From an uncultured Saprospiraceae bacterium (lineage in GTDB: Bacteria > Bacteroidota > Bacteroidia > Chitinophagales > Saprospiraceae): 64,000 bases of DNA. Both the position numbers and the translations under genes were made by a program. The stretch lies in NCBI GenBank assembly GCA_937928405.1, contig CALFWZ010000092.1:1-64000 (forward strand), written 5' to 3'. Of this stretch, positions 10,301 through 17,922 are shown in pieces. Position 1 is the stretch's first letter. Every line of letters begins with the position of its first letter. Below the pieces are notes generated by a model. That model made no database searches. It was not told where the DNA came from and saw nothing but the letters and a program-made list of their open reading frames with translations.

Positions 10301-10709
10301 TCAAATGGCCAAAAAACAAAAGGCACTTCGTAAGGCTTTACAAGAAAAGCAACGAGCTATGCAAGAAAAAGGTCAAGGTGATAAACAAATGCAAGAAATC
10401 GTGGATCAGATGAATAAAACAGAGACAGACCTAGTCAACAAGCGTCTAACTAATGAAATGCTAGAAAGACAACAGGAAATTATGACTCGACTACTCGAAG
10501 CGGAAAAAGCAGAAAGAGAACGGGAATACGATAACAAACGTAAAGCAGAAAGAACTGCCGAAAAGGAAAGAAAGATGCCTCCTTCACTAGAAGAATACAT
10601 CAAAAAACGCGAAGCAGAGATTGACGCTTACAAGGCGGTATCGCCAGAGTTGAAGCCATATTATAAATTTTTAGTAGAAGAATACTTCAAATCCTTGAAA
10701 AATCAATAA
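7353..10709 (+). CDS. Large DUF4175-like membrane protein with long coiled coils
   Basis: The 1118-residue protein has three N-terminal hydrophobic segments (about residues 25-50, 60-83 and 150-175), then a beta-rich extracytoplasmic region to about residue 490. The rest is a very long, highly charged helical part rich in Glu, Lys, Gln and Met. A Gly/Lys-rich break (GGKGKGKQGKGKKGG) occurs near residue 935. This architecture matches the DUF4175 family common in Bacteroidota, which has no established biochemical function. The gene is followed after 71 bp by the RsbW-like gene and ybeY, and may share a transcript with them. The long frames on the opposite strand of the coiled-coil part result from its purine-rich codons and are not genes. 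Confidence 0.8.
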   Translation: MAQVKDNYQLLIDNLDRFTRKYYVNQLIRGALYTIALVVLLFIVMNVLEYFYYFSTTGRKTLFYSFLATSAIATTGWILIPLFKYFRLGKVISHDQAAHIIGEHFTGVKDKLLNILQLKRQSSGHENAALINASINQKTEDIKLVPFKAAINLSQNKKYLRYALPPLLLLFVLLFAAPSIIRDSTNRLINNDKEFVRAAPFSFLIDEKDLTVVQFDDYTLEVKVEGEALPNEVFIDIDGYKYRLKKEDNATFSYQFSNVQKETDFKLFSSGVNSEGYKLDVLKKPNIAGFDIKLDYPAYTERKDESLANIGDLVVPLGTTISWVFNAQHTEDIALKFSDKKDFLSAERFSDNLFSYKKRALRDQRYKLYISNKDLPNADSVAYAISVIPDLHPTIKVEEFADSTDSKLLFFVGDAADDYGIRNLTFNYSISNGGVAKGALNSIPVERSEGKQTQYDYTWDLAEMTLEPGDELTYYFEVSDNDAINGSKSVKTKLMNYKKPSVEEFKDMAEENSDEIKKELKEAIKENKAIKEDMKKLREKMLQKKEMDWQTKKELEKLLERKEELDQKLEKAQEMMEENMKNQEEFTKPDEELLEKQEKIQEMFEELMSPEMKELMERIQELMEELEKEEALDMMEEMEMDDEEMEKEMDRALEMFKQLEVELEMEQAMEKLEELAKEQEELAEETEKNTDEEKQKELEKKQEELNEKFEELKEDVAKTEEKNKELENPQDLGDPQEEMEDIMQDMKDSSDSMKEMQNKKASDKQKKAAQKMKDMAESMQMDMDSGQMEQMEEDMEALRQLLENLIGISFEQEDLIETIGKTSINTPRYVELVQDQYKIKDDFKLVEDSLQALSKRVHQIESYVTEKVTDIKSNMKTSLDDLEERKKSQASEHQQRTMKNVNDLALMLSEVMNQMQQQMASMMEGDQMCNNPGGKGKGKQGKGKKGGEPKDKMSEGQKGIGDQLKQMKDAMERGKGASSKEFAQMAKKQKALRKALQEKQRAMQEKGQGDKQMQEIVDQMNKTETDLVNKRLTNEMLERQQEIMTRLLEAEKAEREREYDNKRKAERTAEKERKMPPSLEEYIKKREAEIDAYKAVSPELKPYYKFLVEEYFKSLKNQ

Positions 10710-10780
10710 AATAGTAGCAATTTAGTCCAACAAACCGACTATAACACTCGTAAAATACGGTATAACCATTACCCCTTTTT

Positions 10781-11206
10781 ATGAAAGTCTATTTTCTGGA
10801 CCAGAGAAAAACAATCAATGTGCTAACCCTTCTTTCTCATCCTAAAAATATTGCCCGCGTAGAACCCTACGTGGAAACCGTTTTTCGCCAGTATAAACTG
10901 AGCGCTGATATGTATGGTAATATACTAATCAGTTTGACGGAGGCAGTTACCAATGCCATCATGCACGGTAATGGAAAGGACGAATCAAAAAAAGTATCCG
11001 TTTCTATTAAAAAATATAAAAATAAATTAGGCTTTATTATTTCTGATGAAGGAACTGGATTCAACTATGGTCAACTACCAGATCCTACCTCACCTGAAAA
11101 CTTGTTACAACTGGGTGGTCGAGGCGTATTTTTAATGAAACAATTATCCGATCAAGTCTTATACCATGATAATGGGAGTACGGTAGAAATTCAATTTAAC
11201 ATATGA
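10781..11206 (+). CDS. RsbW/SpoIIAB-like ATP-binding regulatory protein
   Basis: This 141-residue HATPase_c domain protein carries the Bergerat-fold motifs: an N box (EAVTNAIMHGN, about residues 53-63), G1 (DEGTGF) and G2 (GGRGVFLMKQLSD). The family comprises small serine kinases that act as anti-sigma factors or phosphorylate STAS antagonists in partner switches. No STAS protein is encoded nearby, but a SpoIIE/RsbU-type phosphatase lies 14 kb downstream. The stop codon overlaps the ybeY start (ATGA), which shows tight coupling. The target in this organism cannot be told from the sequence. Confidence 0.85.
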   Translation: MKVYFLDQRKTINVLTLLSHPKNIARVEPYVETVFRQYKLSADMYGNILISLTEAVTNAIMHGNGKDESKKVSVSIKKYKNKLGFIISDEGTGFNYGQLPDPTSPENLLQLGGRGVFLMKQLSDQVLYHDNGSTVEIQFNI

Positions 11207-11637
11207 GCTACGAAGGTATTCATTACTATAACGAAGACTCAACTTTTAAACTTGAACATCCTCAACTCATCAGTCACTGGATCAAATCTGTCTTTTCTGA
11301 AGAAAACTGCGAATTTCTCGCTATCAACTTTATCTATTGTAGTGATACTTACCTGCATGAATTAAACATAAAATATCTTCAACACGATACCCTTACCGAC
11401 GTAATTACTTTTGCTTATAGTAAAATACCTGTCGAAGGAGATATCTTTATAAGTATCGATCGAATAACTGAAAATGCCAAAGTTTACGGTGTTGATACCC
11501 TTACCGAACTCTACAGAGTGATGGTACATGGTGTCCTGCATTTGATTGGCTACAACGATAAAACCACAGAAGAGCAAGAACTTATGCGGAATATGGAAAA
11601 TAAATACTTGCTTTTATTAAATTTGGCCCCTAATTAG
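11203..11637 (+). CDS. ybeY: rRNA maturation RNase YbeY
   Basis: YbeY is a single-strand endoribonuclease needed for 16S rRNA 3' maturation and ribosome quality control. The 144-residue product has the expected length and the signature HGVLHLIGYND near residues 109-119. The first two zinc histidines are present; the third position, histidine in E. coli, is aspartate here (GYNDKT). I recall the same G-x-x-DKT form from other Bacteroidota, so this is probably a lineage feature and not a defect. Translation is coupled to the upstream RsbW-like gene by a 4-base overlap. Confidence 0.93.
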   Translation: MSYEGIHYYNEDSTFKLEHPQLISHWIKSVFSEENCEFLAINFIYCSDTYLHELNIKYLQHDTLTDVITFAYSKIPVEGDIFISIDRITENAKVYGVDTLTELYRVMVHGVLHLIGYNDKTTEEQELMRNMENKYLLLLNLAPN

Positions 11638-11648
11638 CTTTTTAGAAT

Positions 11649-11705
11649 AGAGCTTGTTCAAGTTTTCATAATTCTTTGAAATTGATAGAATTTTAAACAA
11701 GCGCT
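11649..11705. repeat. 57-bp imperfect inverted repeat, copy 1
   Basis: The arms begin AGAGCTTGTTCAAG on the plus strand and AGCGCTTGTTTAAAATTC on the minus strand; about 13 of the first 17 positions match. The element lies 12 bp after the ybeY stop. Two further elements of nearly the same length and arm sequence lie at 45713-45768 and 55585-55641. It could act as a transcript-end hairpin. Confidence 0.55.
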
Positions 11706-11806
11706 ACGTCCTAACCATTCATACTACCAATTTAATCCATTATTGACAAAACGTATGTCGTCAAATTATTCAAGGTACAAATACCACCTTGATTTAAATC
11801 TTTTTT

Positions 11807-14263
11807 ATGAAAATCCTAAAATTTGGTGGTTCTTCTGTTGCAAAACCAGAAAGAATAAAAGGTGTAATAGATATTCTTAAAGTCTATCAGGCCAAAAACG
11901 AACGCTTCGCAGTTGTCTTCTCCGCCTTTGGAGGAGTAACCGATCAACTCATTGAAATGAGCCGCCTAGCAGAGGAAGGTGATGCTGCTTATATAGATAT
12001 TTTTAATGAATTTTCTGCCCGCCACAGTGACGCAGTTAAGTTTTTATTGAAGGAACCTCTCCAAAATGATATTTTAAAAGAGCTTGAAGAAAATCATGCC
12101 GTCTTAAAAAGTCTCTTACACGGTATTCTCTTAGTCAGAGAAGCATCTAAACGAACCATGGATTATGTCCTTAGTTTTGGAGAAAGAAATTCTTGCTTTA
12201 TTATCAGTCATGCCTTGAAACAAGAAGGGATGGATGCGCATTATTTAGATGCTCGCAGAATTATTAAAACGGATAAACATTTTGGCTCCGCTAAAGTGGA
12301 CTTATCAACAACTTATCAACAAATTGATGCTTATTTTGCGGAGCACCCTGGAATTCATATCGTCACAGGATTTATTAGTGCTGCCAAAGGTGGTTTGACG
12401 ACTACCCTTGGTCGTGGTGGATCTGACTATACCGCTGCTTTATTGGCCGCGGGACTCAACGCTAATTTGATTGAAATTTGGACGGATGTAAATGGTGTAC
12501 TGACCGCTGATCCTCGTAAAGTTAAGTCTGCTTTTACCATTCCCAAAATGACCTATGCAGAAGCGATGGAGATGTCTCATTTTGGAGCGAAAGTCATTTA
12601 TCCACCAACGCTACAGCCAGCGTTGTCAAAAAATATTCAACTAACTATACGTAATACTTTTAATCCTGAATTTCCGGGCACCTTAATTTCTGATCATTCC
12701 TCTAATAGCGGACATCCAGTACGGGGCATTTCTTCCACTAGTAATATTGCACTATTAACCTTACAAGGTGGTGGTTTATTTGGGGTACCAGGTATTGCTG
12801 CCCGTTTGTTCAATGCTTTAGCACAAGCGGGGATCAATATTATCTTAATTACACAAGGATCTTCGGAGCACTCTATCAGTTTTGCCGTAGAACCAAAGCT
12901 GGCCAGAAAAGCTAAAAAAAGGGTTGAATCCGCCTTTGAATACGAAATACAAAGTAATTTAGTCGATCCCGTCAAAATAGAAGAAGATCTTTCGGTCGTA
13001 GCGATCATTGGTGAGAATATGCGCTACCAGCCAGGTATTTCTGGTCGTCTTTTTCAGGCCTTAGGTAAAAACGGTATTAATTGTATCGCCATTGCTCAGG
13101 GGTCTTCTGAACTTAATGTGTCCGTTGTCATTCCTCGTAGTGATGAAAGCAAAGCATTAAATGCTTTACACGAAGCTTTCTTTCTTTCCGATACACAAGA
13201 GTTACACGTGTTTATGGTTGGTGTAGGTTTGATTGGATCAACTTTAATTGATCAGATAAAAAAACAAGCACTTTTCCTAAAAGAAAAAAGGCATCTAGTT
13301 ATTAAGATTATTGGTTTGACTAATAGTAAAAAAATGGTCTTTGCTCCAGAAGGAATTGATCTCGAAAACTGGAAAGAACTTTTAGATAATAGTGATGAAC
13401 AAATGGTTTTAGATAATTTTGTTGATAAAATGAAAAATCATAACCTTCCAAATACAATTTTTGTAGATAACACTGCAAATGAAGGAGTTGCTCAAAAATA
13501 TCACGATATTTTAGATGCGAGCATTTCTATTTCTACCCCAAATAAAATCGCTACTTCTTCTACTTATTTACAATACCAACAATTAAAAGCACTGGCAGAA
13601 AAAAGAGGTGTACGGTTTTTATACGAGACAAACGTCGGAGCTGGCCTTCCCGTTATTTCTACTTTAAATGATTTGATTGATAGCGGTGATGAAATTTTAA
13701 AAATTGAAGGCGTCTTATCAGGATCTCTTTCGTTTATATTTAATTCTTTTGGCCCGGGTGTGAAGTTTAGTGATATTGTCAATAAAGCGGCCCAACTAGG
13801 CTATACAGAGCCCGATCCTAGAACAGATTTAAAAGGCATTGATGTTCGTAGAAAATTGATTATCCTTGCTAGAGAGACCGGATTGCCTTTAGAAGCTAAG
13901 AATGTTGATATAGAATCAATTTTACCAGAAGCTTGCATTCAAGCAGAAACAGTTTCTGAGTTTTTTGACGAAGTAAAAAAGGCCGATGAGTTTTTTGAGC
14001 AACGCCGAGCTGCTGCTGCTGCCGAAAATAAGGTACTAAGAATGGTAGCAACACTAGAAAATAACCAGGCCAAAATCCAATTAGAATCAGTTGGACCAGA
14101 TCATCCTTTTTACTCACTTGGTGGAAGTGATAATATGATTGTGTTTACAACGCAACGGTACAAAGATCGTCCCCTTGTAATTCGAGGACCGGGAGCTGGA
14201 GCTGAAGTAACGGCTGCTGGTGTTTTTGCCGAAATAATTTCAATTGGCAACTCATTACATTGA
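11807..14263 (+). CDS. thrA: Bifunctional aspartate kinase / homoserine dehydrogenase I
   Basis: The 818-residue fusion catalyses the first and third steps from aspartate to threonine. The kinase half opens with KFGGSSV (residues 4-10) and contains GRGGSDYTA near residue 205. Two ACT regulatory domains follow (about 310-460; the GxPGIAARLF and QPGISGRLF segments), which usually bind threonine for feedback inhibition. The dehydrogenase half starts with the NAD(P)-binding GVGLIGSTL near residue 468 and includes the ETNVGAGLPVIS active-site region. The length is typical of E. coli-type ThrA. It is the first gene of thrA-thrB-thrC, 34 bp before thrB. I saw no threonine-rich leader peptide or attenuator in the 169 bp upstream. 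Confidence 0.96.
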   Translation: MKILKFGGSSVAKPERIKGVIDILKVYQAKNERFAVVFSAFGGVTDQLIEMSRLAEEGDAAYIDIFNEFSARHSDAVKFLLKEPLQNDILKELEENHAVLKSLLHGILLVREASKRTMDYVLSFGERNSCFIISHALKQEGMDAHYLDARRIIKTDKHFGSAKVDLSTTYQQIDAYFAEHPGIHIVTGFISAAKGGLTTTLGRGGSDYTAALLAAGLNANLIEIWTDVNGVLTADPRKVKSAFTIPKMTYAEAMEMSHFGAKVIYPPTLQPALSKNIQLTIRNTFNPEFPGTLISDHSSNSGHPVRGISSTSNIALLTLQGGGLFGVPGIAARLFNALAQAGINIILITQGSSEHSISFAVEPKLARKAKKRVESAFEYEIQSNLVDPVKIEEDLSVVAIIGENMRYQPGISGRLFQALGKNGINCIAIAQGSSELNVSVVIPRSDESKALNALHEAFFLSDTQELHVFMVGVGLIGSTLIDQIKKQALFLKEKRHLVIKIIGLTNSKKMVFAPEGIDLENWKELLDNSDEQMVLDNFVDKMKNHNLPNTIFVDNTANEGVAQKYHDILDASISISTPNKIATSSTYLQYQQLKALAEKRGVRFLYETNVGAGLPVISTLNDLIDSGDEILKIEGVLSGSLSFIFNSFGPGVKFSDIVNKAAQLGYTEPDPRTDLKGIDVRRKLIILARETGLPLEAKNVDIESILPEACIQAETVSEFFDEVKKADEFFEQRRAAAAAENKVLRMVATLENNQAKIQLESVGPDHPFYSLGGSDNMIVFTTQRYKDRPLVIRGPGAGAEVTAAGVFAEIISIGNSLH

Positions 14264-14296
14264 TAATCAACATAATACAAAGTAATATTTTAAATA

Positions 14297-15232
14297 ATGA
14301 AAAGTGGAATAAAAGTTTTTGCACCCGCTACTGTTGCCAATGTTGCTTGCGGATTTGATATTTTGGGGTTTGCACTAGAAAAGCCGGGGGACGAAATTAT
14401 CGTGCGTTTTTCGGATACACCTAATTTAAAAATCACCAAAATCACCGGATTAAAAGGACTTAAACTACCTTACGAGATAGAAAAAAATACCGCTGGATTT
14501 GCTGCCCAACGCCTGCTCGATCATCTTGGAGAATCAAACCGAGGCATTGAAATGGAAATTCATAAGAAGATGCCTTTCGGAAGCGGATTGGGATCAAGTG
14601 CAGCCAGCGCAGTCGCAGGTGTAATGGCCATCAACGAATTGCTACGTAGGCCCCTCACCAAAAGAGAACTACTCCCCTTTGCCGTCTTGGGTGAACAGGT
14701 GGCAGATAATGCCTATCATGCCGATAACGTCGCTCCTTCTTTGCTAGGAGGAATGATCTTCATTAGAGATAATCCAACCTTGGATGTGCATCGTATTCCT
14801 GTTCCTAGAGGATTATACGCTGCGGTGGTTTATCCACATATAAAAATTCTAACCAAAGATGCTCGCTCAGTGCTCAGCGATCAAGTTACGCTCAAACAAA
14901 CAATTACCCAAAGCGGAAACCTTGGAGGATTGATTCTAGGGCTTTCAACCGGAAATTTAGATTTAATCAGTCGTTCCTTAAAAGACGTAATCATTGAACC
15001 TCAACGAGCTCAATTAATTAATGGCTTTTACGATGTCCAGGAAGCCGCACTGAAAGCAGGTGCTATGGGTTGTAGTATTTCAGGAGCAGGACCTTCTATC
15101 TTTACACTTTGTGCGAATAGTTTAATTGCCGAAAATGTTGGTAATGCTATGCAAGCCGTTTTTAACGAAAAGAAAATTCATAATCAACTTTTTATTTCTG
15201 CGATCAATCAAGAAGGAGCTGAATTATTATAG
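14297..15232 (+). CDS. thrB: Homoserine kinase
   Basis: This is a GHMP-family kinase that phosphorylates homoserine to O-phosphohomoserine. The 311-residue protein has the N-terminal APATVANVACGFDILGFAL signature, the ATP-binding loop PFGSGLGSSAASA near residue 94 and the C-terminal motif GAMGCSISGAGPS. The family's usual length is about 300. It sits between thrA and thrC in the same direction and is very likely in one operon with them. No abnormal residue was seen. Confidence 0.96.
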   Translation: MKSGIKVFAPATVANVACGFDILGFALEKPGDEIIVRFSDTPNLKITKITGLKGLKLPYEIEKNTAGFAAQRLLDHLGESNRGIEMEIHKKMPFGSGLGSSAASAVAGVMAINELLRRPLTKRELLPFAVLGEQVADNAYHADNVAPSLLGGMIFIRDNPTLDVHRIPVPRGLYAAVVYPHIKILTKDARSVLSDQVTLKQTITQSGNLGGLILGLSTGNLDLISRSLKDVIIEPQRAQLINGFYDVQEAALKAGAMGCSISGAGPSIFTLCANSLIAENVGNAMQAVFNEKKIHNQLFISAINQEGAELL

Positions 15233-15301
15233 TTTTCCACAGCGCTTAAACTTACTAACAATCATCTACTGCTTTACGTACCATTCTATAAATATCACAT
15301 T

Positions 15302-16624
15302 ATGCAGCTTTATAGTACCAAGAACAAGAAAAGTCTTGTGAGCCTTAAAGAGGCCGTTATGAAAGGTCTACCGGACGATAATGGTCTTTTTATGCCGGAA
15401 AATATTCAACCGCTTCCTGATCACTTTTTTAAGGATATTACCCAAATGAGCTTTGTAGAAATTGCTCAGACCGTGGTGACGCACTTAATTGGAGAAGATA
15501 TTCCGACTTCAGCACTTAATCAGCTAGTAGCGGAAGCTTTTAATTTTTCAGTGCCACTGGTTCCTCTGAACGAAAAAATAAGCGTACTGGAGTTATTTCA
15601 CGGTCCTTCTCTTGCTTTTAAGGACTTTGGAGCTCGTTTTATGGCTCGTTTGATGGGATACTTCAATCAAGCTGAAAAAGAACGTCTGATAATCCTAGTA
15701 GCCACATCCGGTGATACTGGTGGAGCCGTAGCTTCTGGATTTTTTAAAACACCTGGCATTGAAGTCGTTATTTTATATCCCAGTGGAAAAGTGAGTCCTT
15801 TGCAAGAAAAACAGCTTACTACCCTAGGACATAATATTACTGCTTTGGAGATTGATGGTACTTTTGACGATTGCCAAGCCATTGTCAAAAAAGCGTTCTT
15901 GGACAATGAGCTTAATAACCAACTCCGCTTAAGCTCTGCTAACAGCATTAATATCGCTCGACTTATTCCACAGTCCTTATATTATTTTGAAGCTTTTAAA
16001 CAGCTTAAGATAGCGGGTAATACCCTACCAGTAGTATTCTCTGTTCCCTCTGGTAATTTCGGAAATCTAACGGCAGGTATTCTCGCCAAAAAAATGGGAC
16101 TACCAATTGAGCATATGATCGCCGCAACCAACATCAACGATATTGTACCCAATTATCTCAAAACTGGACAATATGAGGCTAAAACAAGCGTGAGAACCAT
16201 CTCAAATGCTATGGACGTAGGAAACCCAAGTAACTTTGCCCGCTTAAAAGATTTGTATCAAAAAGCATCATGTAACACGTGTGACATGATGGGAGAAGAT
16301 ATCAAGGGATTTTCATTTGATGATGATCAGACCAGAAAGGCCGTTAAAGAAATCTATGATAAGTTTCAATACATCATGGATCCTCACGGAGCAGTTGGAT
16401 ACTTAGCGACCAAAGAATATCAACAAGCATACCCTGAAACAGCAAGCGTAATCTTAGAAACGGCGCACCCATCCAAGTTCATTGAAGATGTAGAAGATAT
16501 TCTTGAAAGAAAAATAGAAATTCCAGAACGACTAGCCAAGTTAGCGAGTGAACCTAAATCTGCCATTCGAATGTCCACAGATTATAATGAATTTAGAGAT
16601 TGGATTAAAAATTATGATTTTTGA
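15302..16624 (+). CDS. thrC: Threonine synthase
   Basis: This PLP enzyme converts O-phosphohomoserine to threonine, the last step of the pathway. The 440-residue protein starts with MQLYSTKNKKSLVSLKEAV. The lysine that binds PLP is in HGPSLAFKDFGARF near residue 109, the phosphate-binding loop is SVPSGNFGNLTAG near 245, and the ATSGDTGGA loop precedes it. The start is 69 bp after thrB. An imperfect 26-bp palindrome inside the gene (16266-16291) shares its core with the terminator palindrome downstream. Confidence 0.95.
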   Translation: MQLYSTKNKKSLVSLKEAVMKGLPDDNGLFMPENIQPLPDHFFKDITQMSFVEIAQTVVTHLIGEDIPTSALNQLVAEAFNFSVPLVPLNEKISVLELFHGPSLAFKDFGARFMARLMGYFNQAEKERLIILVATSGDTGGAVASGFFKTPGIEVVILYPSGKVSPLQEKQLTTLGHNITALEIDGTFDDCQAIVKKAFLDNELNNQLRLSSANSINIARLIPQSLYYFEAFKQLKIAGNTLPVVFSVPSGNFGNLTAGILAKKMGLPIEHMIAATNINDIVPNYLKTGQYEAKTSVRTISNAMDVGNPSNFARLKDLYQKASCNTCDMMGEDIKGFSFDDDQTRKAVKEIYDKFQYIMDPHGAVGYLATKEYQQAYPETASVILETAHPSKFIEDVEDILERKIEIPERLAKLASEPKSAIRMSTDYNEFRDWIKNYDF

Positions 16625-16637
16625 AATTATATCTACT

Positions 16638-16687
16638 GCTAATTAAAAAGCCCATGTCACACGTGTGACATGGGCTTTTTAATTAGC
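16638..16687. terminator. Perfect 50-bp palindrome, bidirectional terminator
   Basis: Positions 16638-16687 form an uninterrupted palindrome with 25-base arms centred on TCACACGTGTGA. Each arm carries a CCCATG/CATGGG stem and an A5/T5 run, so on either strand a GC-containing stem leads into a T run. It stands between the convergent thrC and alpha/beta hydrolase genes, so it can end transcription in both directions. Confidence 0.85.
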
Positions 16688-16710
16688 AACTTATTCTGTA
16701 GTTATTGATA

Positions 16711-17487
16711 TCAAGCTACTTTACGGGCTGCAAGTTCATTTAAAAATGTAGCCAAAATCTTATTGAATTCGTTAGGCTTTTCCATCATAGGCGCATGACC
16801 ACATTCTTCAACGAAAAATAGTTGGGAATTTTCAATATGCTCATTAAATTTTTCAGCTACAAATGGAGGTGTCACTTTATCCTCTTTTCCCCAAACCAAC
16901 AAAGTTGGAGCTGAGATCAAATGTAGTTTATCACCCAAGTTATGACGAACAGCAGATTTAGCAGTAGCAATTACCCGAATGGCTTTGTTGCGATCATTTA
17001 CAATATCATATACCTCATCTACCAATTCTTTATTAGCAATCTCTGGATCATAAAATATGTCTTGGGTTTTGTTCTTAATAAATTCGTAATCACCTCGCTT
17101 AGGAAATGTAGAGCCTAGAGAATTTTCAAATAATCCAGAACTACCTGTCAAAATAATAGAGTTTATTTTTTCTGGTTTTGCAATACTGTATAATAATGCA
17201 ATATGCCCTCCTAAGGAATTTCCTAAAATATTCACTTGCTCCAACTCCTTAAATTCAACAAAATCTGCAACGTGATCAACTAGCACGGATAAGGAAACCC
17301 TATGGATGGGAGAATCCAAGATGGGAAGGATTGGAACGATAACATTGAATGATTTTGAAAAATAGTCAATGATGGAAGAGAAGTTACTTAATGCTCCAAA
17401 TAATCCATGAAGTAATAATAATACTTCACCATCTGGATTTGATTCTATGTACCTAAATTCTCCTTCTTCTTTAATTGTTAAATTCAT
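16711..17487 (-). CDS. Alpha/beta-fold hydrolase
   Basis: The 258-residue protein shows the complete triad of the alpha/beta hydrolase fold. The nucleophile elbow is GNSLGG (Ser near residue 92), the acid is in WGKEDKVTPP (near 207) and the histidine is in CGHAPMMEKP (near 236). The oxyanion region LLLHGLFGALSNF near residue 25 is also present. There is no signal peptide, so it is cytoplasmic. The substrate is not predictable; relatives include esterases and C-C bond hydrolases such as MhpC. It is a single gene whose upstream region is the DnaA-box-rich spacer. Confidence 0.88.
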   Translation of the reverse strand: MNLTIKEEGEFRYIESNPDGEVLLLLHGLFGALSNFSSIIDYFSKSFNVIVPILPILDSPIHRVSLSVLVDHVADFVEFKELEQVNILGNSLGGHIALLYSIAKPEKINSIILTGSSGLFENSLGSTFPKRGDYEFIKNKTQDIFYDPEIANKELVDEVYDIVNDRNKAIRVIATAKSAVRHNLGDKLHLISAPTLLVWGKEDKVTPPFVAEKFNEHIENSQLFFVEECGHAPMMEKPNEFNKILATFLNELAARKVA

Positions 17488-17922
17488 TGAAATTGATAGA
17501 TGTTTGATCTGACAATAAATATAAAATATTTATCCCAGTAGGATACGACTATTTCGATATTATGTTTTAAAATCCTCGATTTACTAACTTTTCCACGACT
17601 TATCCACATTTGTTGATTTGAAAGCTTTTTCTATGATTTTAAGACGGCTATTTCTAGTAAAAAATCAAAGATTTCAACAAAAAACATAAGTTTATCCACA
17701 TCCGGCCTAAAAAGTGGCAGATATAAGCGTTTTTTTCCAACTTATGCAGACTTTCCACAAAGTTATCCACACTTTTTAAAAATTATGTGCGCTTTCTTGA
17801 GGGAACGGTAAATATAGTATAAACTATTGATAATCAAATGCTTATAGAAAAAATATTATATATAAACAGCATTTAAACAAGGATTTAAAAGAAAAAAAAG
17901 AGTTACTCACAACTTATTAACA
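17488..17922. other. Candidate replication origin: DnaA-box cluster and AT-rich segment
   Basis: No gene is visible in these 435 bp. Three perfect DnaA boxes TTATCCACA lie on the plus strand at 17600-17608, 17692-17700 and 17763-17771. Weaker TTTCCAC(A/G) boxes immediately precede the first and third (17589-17597 and 17751-17759), so the first and third form a repeated pair. A very AT-rich stretch follows at about 17811-17905 (ATATTATATATAAAC and A/T runs) and could be the unwinding element. The dnaA gene is not in this window, and an origin away from dnaA is possible in this phylum. The call rests on motif clustering alone. Confidence 0.5.

Noticed and set aside
14830-14838. Perfect DnaA box inside thrB
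   Set aside because: It lies in coding sequence (Val-Tyr-Pro-His) and is isolated, so it is not counted in the origin candidate.
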